The position numbers were made by a program, and so were the translations under genes. Source: Punica granatum (lineage: Eukaryota; Streptophyta; Magnoliopsida; Myrtales; Lythraceae). Taken from it: a DNA stretch of 64,000 nt. How positions within the stretch are numbered: position 1 is the first letter of the stretch; each line of letters starts with the position of its first letter. The DNA is taken from positions 30,500,605-30,564,604 of the forward strand of contig NC_045130.1 of the NCBI RefSeq assembly GCF_007655135.1, in the 5' to 3' direction. A model generated the notes under the pieces. It ran no database searches. It was not told where the DNA came from and saw only the letters and a list, made by a program, of their open reading frames with translations. Of the stretch, positions 57,701-64,000 are shown one piece after another.

Positions 57701-58140
57701 ATTCTTTCCACCGGTCTTTCCACTGACTCGTTGCTCTCCGTTCTATCTCTCACTTCCTCTACCACTCCATTGCTCTCGTTACCGTTAATCTCTTCTTCCA
57801 CAGATTCCTCGCCCTCGACTACGCTTCTCACTTCATTTACAACTCCATTGCTGTTCTTCCCGTTATTAATCTTTTCATCAATCGATTCAGTACCCTCGAT
57901 TCCGCTCCTCACTTGTTCGACCACTCCATTGCTCTCATACTTGTTGTTCATCTCCACTTCCTCCGCCAATTCCTCTCTCTGGATTCCATCTTCTACCTGC
58001 CGCTCTTTCGCCGATTGCTTGCATTGGTTTCCGCCGTTCTCTTCCTCCACCAGCTCCTCGCTCCCGATTCCCTCTCTCAGTCGTTGCTCCACCGCTTCAT
58101 CGCCCTCGATCATGGCTCTCACTTCTTCCGTAATCTCCAT
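54730..58140 (-). CDS. LSD1-zinc-finger protein (LOL-type) with long acidic N-terminus
   Basis: Four coding exons: 56640-58140, 56009-56116, 55114-55223, 54730-54801 (GT-AG, phases consistent), giving 596 residues. Residues 1-420 are very Glu-rich with loose 15-20-residue repeats of the type EERxRxExxExxE. About 390-500 contain PPGFH and DEGPPPGYQ motifs and a Pro-rich stretch. Two LSD1-type zinc fingers follow: C507-x2-C510-RRLLSY...C525-x2-C528 and C545-x2-C548[10 protein letters not shown]...C563-x2-C566. The tail [13 protein letters not shown] resembles that of LSD1/LOL proteins. Such proteins are nuclear regulators of plant cell death and defence; the role of this long form is not known to me. 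In finger 1 the usual YPRGA reads YIRGA. Intron sequences around exon 2 are duplicated at 48742-48965. Confidence 0.88.
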
Positions 58141-59339
58141 GCTCTGGCCTTCCGTTCACTACTACTGTTGTTGTGCGGTGCTTTCCCCTTCAACTTTCAC
58201 TCTCTTCTCAGTCTTCGCTGCTTCCGCTTTCTCCGGTCCGGCAATGTCTCTCCCTTCCCTTCCCCCAGCAATTTTTGAACTTTTGAGCTAGGCCCCCGCT
58301 TTTCCATATAATTACAAACCTGCCCTACTTGAGGTATTTTTTGCTTTACAGCAAAAAAATTCAAGGAAAAATAATAAAAATTAAATACGCAGTAGACTCC
58401 ATTTTCCGAAATTTCTGAACCAAACCAAAAGGTCCAGAGCCGAGAAAATATTACGTGATACTAATCAAGGGTGCGCGGGTACCTCACACATTCTAAGATT
58501 TTAGAACCGGACTCTATCATATTGGGATCTGAGTCGGAATCCACAGACTTTAAGTATTATATTGGAACCTGTAACTTTATTTTTTTATGCAAATACAGGT
58601 AGTGATATAAATAAAATCGAAAAGATATCATTCATAATCACGTAAAACAGATGAACGTGACAGATTAATCATATCTCATCTATCCATATACAAAACCAAA
58701 GGATTATAGCTCTATTTAGGATTATGTAAAAAACAAAGCAAATAGTAACCGAAAAAAAAAAGCAAATAAGCAACAAAAGGATTCCGTAACTATTTGGCAA
58801 AAAAAAAAGGATTATCTAGTTTTCCTAAGTAAGTATTAGTAGACATAACAAATAAGCTCTCCTTAGGATTACGCAGTCTCTGACATCGCAAATAGAAGAT
58901 TATTCCAATATAAAATAATTTTAAAAAAAGAGTCTCGGGCATAGGTTATGCTCTAGGCATCCAATATTTTGAAACCGAATAGGAATCGATTTTCACCAAT
59001 TTCTTAAATTACTACACATACCCTATCCTATTTTTAATTGAAGTTACCTAGACCCTAACTATTCCAACCGGTATCAGATAACCGAGCACACGATCGCATG
59101 CCATAATATATGTGTTAGTATTACTCTCACCTAATATTTTCTCACCAAAACCAAACGGGAAACCAAACCGTAAAGGAAACCGATTATCGAGGAATGAACA
59201 TTGGCCTTGTTTTTCGATTTTCCTTGTTTTTTAATTGATTTCTTTGGTATAATTTTAATTAATAATTATTTTGAGAGCCAGCTATTTACTCTTTGTATCA
59301 ATTAAAAGAAGGGAGTGGTTAGGATACGAAGCCTCCCTT
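58141..59339. other. Upstream region of the LOL-type gene and AT-rich intergenic DNA
   Basis: Leader and promoter of the minus-strand gene probably lie at 58141-58350 (TTATATGG near 58308 is a weak TATA candidate). Nothing else recognised. Confidence 0.4.
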
Positions 59340-59576
59340 AGAGTGCGTTTGGTAGTTTATCGGTAAAGTAGTAACTGATGATATACATTCCCACTAAAGT
59401 AGGAATCCACTTTTCCACCCCTTGGTGGAATCTACATTACCAATCATGTGGGAATGTGAAAGTGGGAATCTGAATTACCACGACCTAACCAAACATGAGA
59501 ATCTAGTGAGTCCTAGGAAAATTAATTCACATTCCTGAAAAATATGGATAGATTCTCACTTACCAAACACACTCTT
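59340..59576. mobile_element. MITE, ~235 bp (AGAGTGCGTTTGGTA ... TACCAAACACACTCT ends)
   Basis: The terminal AGAGTGCGTTTGGTAGTTTA is the imperfect complement of CTTACCAAACACACTCTT. Internal inverted segments (GTGGGAATGTGAAAGTGGGA against CATTCCCACTAAAG) suggest a fold-back structure. Noncoding. Confidence 0.65.
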
Positions 59577-59599
59577 GAAGTGTATTTTTATGGGACTCC

Positions 59600-59780
59600 A
59601 AAAAAAAAATAAGTTTCTTACTATATGACAAGGTAACTTACTATTTAACAATAGCCTTGTTATATTTAAAACAATAAGATTAAAAAAATAAGCCACGTAA
59701 CAAGTTTCTTACTATTTAATAAATATTTTATTATATTTAAAAATAATAAGTTCTTATTTAATAATAAGTTCGCCACTAAC
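59600..59780. repeat. Irregular short repeats
   Basis: Repeated AAGTTTCTTACTATTTAA and TTATTATATTTAAAA-like motifs in both orientations. Function unknown. Confidence 0.45.
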
Positions 59781-60613
59781 AAACATTCAATAACTTACCA
59801 CGTGACATCTTCTAATTGGGCTATGTAAAATCCTCCTTTTAAGAAAAGCACCAAATAAAAATTGATCTCTTAAAAGAAAATGGAGGGAAATTGACGTTAT
59901 TTCTGTTTCGCTGAAAAGTTTCGTTCCGCACCCCTCCAATCCAAACAGAGACTAGAAATTGACGTTCCCTCTGTTTCAGCGGATGGAAAAATTTGCTAAC
60001 AAGAGAACTTGAGGCCAGGTGAAGAAACCTCACACAAGTAAGAGTTCCGTAGAGTTGATGCCGAATGCCGGATCCTCTTCATGCGTGGAAACTAATTACA
60101 ACTGGAATACGAACGAGAAAAGGAGATCAAGACACAACAGCAAGTAACATCGAGTTTTCATTTCACACGCACGTGTACATGTATAGAAAATCCATTTCCC
60201 TGATCATGCTACAAAAAAAGACGGTTTACATTTGCTGTTAAAAAGTCCCAAAAACCATACTTACATTACATCATAGGCTATTACAGGCAGAGAACCAATT
60301 ACAACTATTTGCCCGTCAATCTCCCTCTCACAAAATATTCAGAAAACCACAAAGGCTCCATCCGCACAAAATCCTCGGAGTCATCAAACTAGCAGTGCAC
60401 GTTGAATATGGCTCCCCATGGTTTTACTCTTCAGTCTCGTCCCCCTTTGCAGGAGCCACTTCTTGTGAATTACAAGATAGAAAAGAAAAATAAAAGTGCC
60501 AGATGAGGGCCCTTTCAATTTTTACTTCTCCCAGCTCCTGCAGTGACCTTCAGAAAATGACTTGCATGAGTCCATCATCAAATCTTGAAGAATCCTCAAC
60601 GACTGTATTTACC
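59781..60613. other. 3' flank of the NRPB2-like pseudogene
   Basis: No gene recognised; an ORF at 59839-60033 is not convincing. A TTGACGTT...TCTGTTTC motif occurs twice near 59890 and 59956. Confidence 0.4.
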
Positions 60614-63600
60614 TCAGGCCTCTCTCCTCTTTTGGTCTTTCACGGATTTGATGTCTTTTGTGAGCATTCTTGGGGCTATTGCCATGGCCATTAGCTCTTG
60701 GAATAACAATTTGCAGGCATAAGGAATGTGAACCTGCAGAAAATCATTAAACCAAGTCAGGAAAAAAAAAAAAACACTTGGACAAACGGCAATAGGATGA
60801 TGTCCTTGAAAAATTTAAGAATCAGGCCTGAACAATGTAATTAAACACTCTTTGCCAGCCAAATATATAAAATTTGCTCTCATAATATAAGCCTTCAGCA
60901 AAAAGATAAGCACCTGAACAATGTCGGTCTTATTCTAGAAACCTCTGCACTCGAACGAGTCCTTCTTAAGGTTTGCAATAGCTATCAACCCACAACGCTC
61001 ACAAACATGAACTCTATAGGCATCACCCTGATCAAACCTCTCCTTCAGAAAGTGGGCAGCACCATGTGCAATCATGCAGTCTCTCTCCATCTCAGCAAAC
61101 GGAAGCCCATCATCACAGGACCGTCCCCCCGCAGACTGCCTTGTGAGGATATGCACAGGCCCACGTCCACGGGAATGGATCTTGTCATCGACCATGTGTT
61201 TCAGTCTCTGGTAATAGGTTGGCCCCAGGGATATCATAGCACTGAGTCTCCATCCTGTGTGGCCATTGTACATTGTCTCAAATCCACGCATTTGGTACCC
61301 ACACTTGTGAAGAGCCTTGCTGATGTTATCCACCTATCAATTACCAAAACAAAATGCATGCCAATTCCAAAATCAGTATTGAAATGAAAAAAACTGGAAC
61401 AAGTTTCCAATTGTTACGCTTTCCTACTTCAAAAATAAAAGGAGGGGTAGTTGGCCTTCAATGACATGAATAGGGGCGAACTCATATATCTAAACAGTAA
61501 TGGCATAGAAAGAACTTACAGTGACATCCGTAAAAGGAGTTGCATCTCCCTCCTTCCCCATGTGTGCAGCAACATTCCCCATGATACACTCAATAAGCTG
61601 CCCGATCGTCATTCGAGAAGGAATAGCATGGGGGTTCACAATAATATCAGGAGTTATGCCTTCAACTGTCCATGGCATGTCTTCTCGAGTGTAGTTCATG
61701 CCCACTGTTCCTTTCTGCCCATGCCTACTGCTAAATTTATCTCCAACTTGAGGTATCCTTACTGATCTCACTCACTTTGACGAACCTCAATCCATCAGCA
61801 TTTGTTGTCAGCAGGACCTGCATGCGAAATCAAATTATTAGGAAAACATTTTTGGTTTCTATTTGGTTCTCTAGTCAAAGTAAATTCTCTTCCCCGTTCT
61901 AGAAGACAGATATGTCATGTTTTCACAGCTAAGAATATCAATCCTTTATACTTTATGTGTTAATACGTGAGAAGCCATTCTCTTCATAGCCAAAGAGTTA
62001 AAAGCAATCATGACTTTATAAGCTAAAATTAGAATAAGAAGCTTTAATTCAATAGACCAACATAAACCCCGAAATCTCATATTAGTCCAAGAAACTTACT
62101 TGATCAACTATCCCTGTCTCGCTGTGGCGCAAGCTTATGCTGTAATCTCGCCCTGTATAACGGGAAGCTTGTCCCTCAGCTTCGTCTTGTGCGATTGGAG
62201 TTGTCTTTCTAATAATTACATCCTCACCTGAGACCCCTGTACCCTAAGAATGACAGATGAGTAGGATTAGCTGTCAAAGTGAAACTAGAAGCAAAAACAT
62301 CAAATAGAGCAAGACCATCATCATCCAATTTATCATATCAACCATGCCATATGCCCTGTAATATGAAACAAACCCTCCGTTTAATTATGCCTATAAATTA
62401 AATAGCAGGACACAATACCAGGCAAAAGGATCAGAAACTTCATGAATTACCATCGTATTTGCTCTTATCAGGACGCCCAAAATCTACCTTGACAAGTGTC
62501 CCCATCTTTTTCTCCTCATCCCTGCGCAATAAAGTTACAGCAAACCACAAAAAACATGAAATGCAAATGTCAAAAAGCTGAACAAGTAGGAGACCAGCAT
62601 ACTGAGTGGTTTTCTTACCTATATGAACGGAAAAAGGAAGACCGGAAAAACCCACAATCAATTGATGACTGGTTCATGCTGACAGAATCTTCTTGATTGT
62701 ACCCAGAGTAGCAGGCAATTGCGACAATAGCATTCTGCGTAATTACAGAGACATGAGGAAAAGTGGAGACAGACTCTTACCAAAGAAAATCAGGTGTTTA
62801 TAATTCTGAATTAGACGCTCACAATGCCGGCAGGTAGTTGCCTAAAGTGAAGATGTTCCATGGCCCGTGTGGTGACAAGGGGCTTTTGAGGGTAATATAA
62901 CACATATGCCAGGGTATCCTAAAAGAGAATAGCAAAGTGGTCAGAGAATGCCTGTACACGATCAGTTATCAGATTAAAAGAAGGAGATATAATGAAAGAT
63001 GTAGAAGTGAGCACCATTCAAAACTGGTAATTGGTCACATAGATTCCCATGGCTTGCTTGCCCATTGCCGATTGATATGTACTGCATGGGGACTGTTTCA
63101 TTTAAAAAAAAAAAAAAGAAGTAAATATTGATGACACCGTAAACCAAATTAATCAGTCAAGTTCACTTGTACTAAAAGAATTACCTGATTATGATCAGGA
63201 AATGGTATAATCTAAGCACAAACAACAAGGATCAGTGAAGGATGGATCTCACAATGGGTATAAGTTTCAGAATATGCCTCCTCTGGTTTTAAGCCTAGCT
63301 TGCACAAGGTCCTGGAAGAGAATATTACAAGGCAAATAAGAACGTTCACCAGCAGCAGATAAATGGCTGAACATGTTTTGTTCACAGTAAACCAAGTTTC
63401 AGGAGACTCCACTAGACTTTGTGAAAAGCACAATTTTTGACAACTGTGGCCCCCGTCAATCTTTTTGGTGTCCGCAACAACCTATGGACAAATTTAATCA
63501 GACTTAAAGGGGGTTTCAACTTTAACCATTTACTTACATTAATGGTCATTGATATCATAGTGGTTTCTTCTTCCTCAGTATCAATGTACTCTATAAATCC

Positions 63601-64000
63601 TTTAGCCAGCAAATCTTGCCATCCACCCTCTTCTGGGCTTTCCTGGAGAGTAGGAAGAATAAGCATGACTTTAATACCAAAATTAAGGGTGTGTTTGAGA
63701 GGAGAGAGAGGGAGATGGAGAGATTTATATGAAATTTTCCATAGAAATCCCTCTATTTCCCTCCATCTTCCTCCCTCTTCCTCCAAATCCCTTCCTCCCT
63801 CTTCCTCCAAATCCCTTCCTCCCAAACATAGCCTAAGAACCTCCAGACAAGTCTCAGAGTTTTAATCAACATACTCTCTGCTGTGATGCATGTATCTGCT
63901 TCTTCCTAATTAGAAGTCTTTGCTTCTCGACAATGAAAAGTGGACGACTGCACTGGCCATAATCAGTATATATCTTTGCTTCCAGGAACAAATCCCAATT
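60614..64000 (-). pseudogene. NRPB2: RNA polymerase II second-largest subunit (NRPB2-like) pseudogene, C-terminal half
   Basis: Twelve exon remnants in order on the minus strand: 63875-64000 (runs off the edge), 63538-63642, 63185-63311, 63015-63092, 62823-62918, 62619-62734, 62451-62521, about 62310-62355, 62100-62243, 61520-61817, 60914-61333, 60614-60733. Motifs of the subunit are plain: [90 protein letters not shown] and CERCGLIAI. Most splice sites survive. It is broken by in-frame stops at 63212-63214, 63018-63020, 62338-62340 and 60935-60937, by a 2-bp deletion near 61765-61778, and by lost conserved residues. Retained introns mean a DNA-level duplicate, not a processed copy. A functional copy must exist elsewhere, since the subunit is essential. 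Confidence 0.92.
63687..63833. mobile_element. MITE-like inverted repeat in a pseudogene intron
   Basis: GGGTGTGTTTGAGAGGAGAG and the terminal CCTTCCTCCCAAACATAGCC are imperfect complements. Inside is a CT-rich stretch in which CTCCAAATCCCTTCCTCCCT-type units repeat in tandem. Confidence 0.55.

Noticed and set aside
57224..58291. 355-codon plus-strand ORF (Ser/Leu-rich) and other plus-strand ORFs over 56478-58278
   Set aside because: Shadows of the acidic exon of the minus-strand LOL-type gene: the complement of Glu-rich codons gives Ser/Leu/Phe-rich frames.
61007..61387. Plus-strand ORF of 126 codons (and 61451-61765)
   Set aside because: Antisense shadows of the conserved NRPB2-like exons on the minus strand.

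Overview
This window is nuclear DNA of a flowering plant. Its genes have many short GT-AG exons, the intergenic DNA is AT-rich and full of MITEs, tRNA-derived SINEs and LTR elements, and the recognisable proteins are plant types: a sphingolipid delta-4 desaturase, a type I (AGL62-like) MADS-box protein, an ER-type allantoinase, an RMA-type RING ligase, an LSD1-zinc-finger protein, and a degenerate copy of the second-largest subunit of RNA polymerase II. The proteins fit a rosid eudicot, possibly Myrtales such as pomegranate, but the species cannot be fixed by reading alone.

Layout. 0-1.4 kb: first exon of a sphingolipid delta-4 desaturase (minus strand, running off the left edge). 1.5-11 kb: gene-free, with microsatellites, several inverted-repeat MITEs, SINEs, and a ~2 kb fold-back element at 7821-9810 whose arms are CAT/CTC and GAT/GAG simple sequence. 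11.25-11.88 kb: intronless type I MADS-box gene. 12.5-20.6 kb: noncoding and repetitive; it holds a probable degraded LTR with a 39-bp minisatellite and a long alternating purine-pyrimidine tract, a probable copia-type solo LTR, and two unassigned gene-like ORF fragments. 20.73-27.90 kb: a complete 15-exon allantoinase gene (502 codons). Its intron 5 carries a structurally complete 2.87 kb copia-type retrotransposon (identical 148-bp LTRs, GTCTC target duplication, initiator-Met-type PBS, PPT). Most of that element's coding space has been replaced by an intronless, rearranged starch synthase II sequence in antisense. Intron 9 carries a perfect 44-bp palindrome. 27.67-37.47 kb: a head-to-tail ~4.96 kb segmental duplication that copied the last allantoinase exon and its 3' flank. 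37.99-38.69 kb: RMA-type RING E3 ligase (minus), with a TATA-like site 2 kb upstream suggesting a long 5' leader intron. 43.97-53.86 kb: a second, older ~4.7 kb segmental duplication. Its copies differ by a SINE filled only in copy 1 and a MITE filled only in copy 2, and between them lies a fragment of the neighbouring zinc-finger gene that has lost exon 2. 54.73-58.14 kb: LOL-type gene with two LSD1 zinc fingers behind a ~500-residue acidic repeat region (minus). 60.6-64.0 kb: intron-containing, multiply disabled NRPB2-like pseudogene (minus), running off the right edge.

The genes do not form a pathway. The theme of the window is structural turnover: capture of host mRNA sequence by a retrotransposon, duplication of terminal-exon and intronic material, and decay of a non-processed gene copy, all beside intact genes. 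Exon boundaries were placed by hand from splice signals, reading frame and remembered family sequences. No alignment or database search was run.
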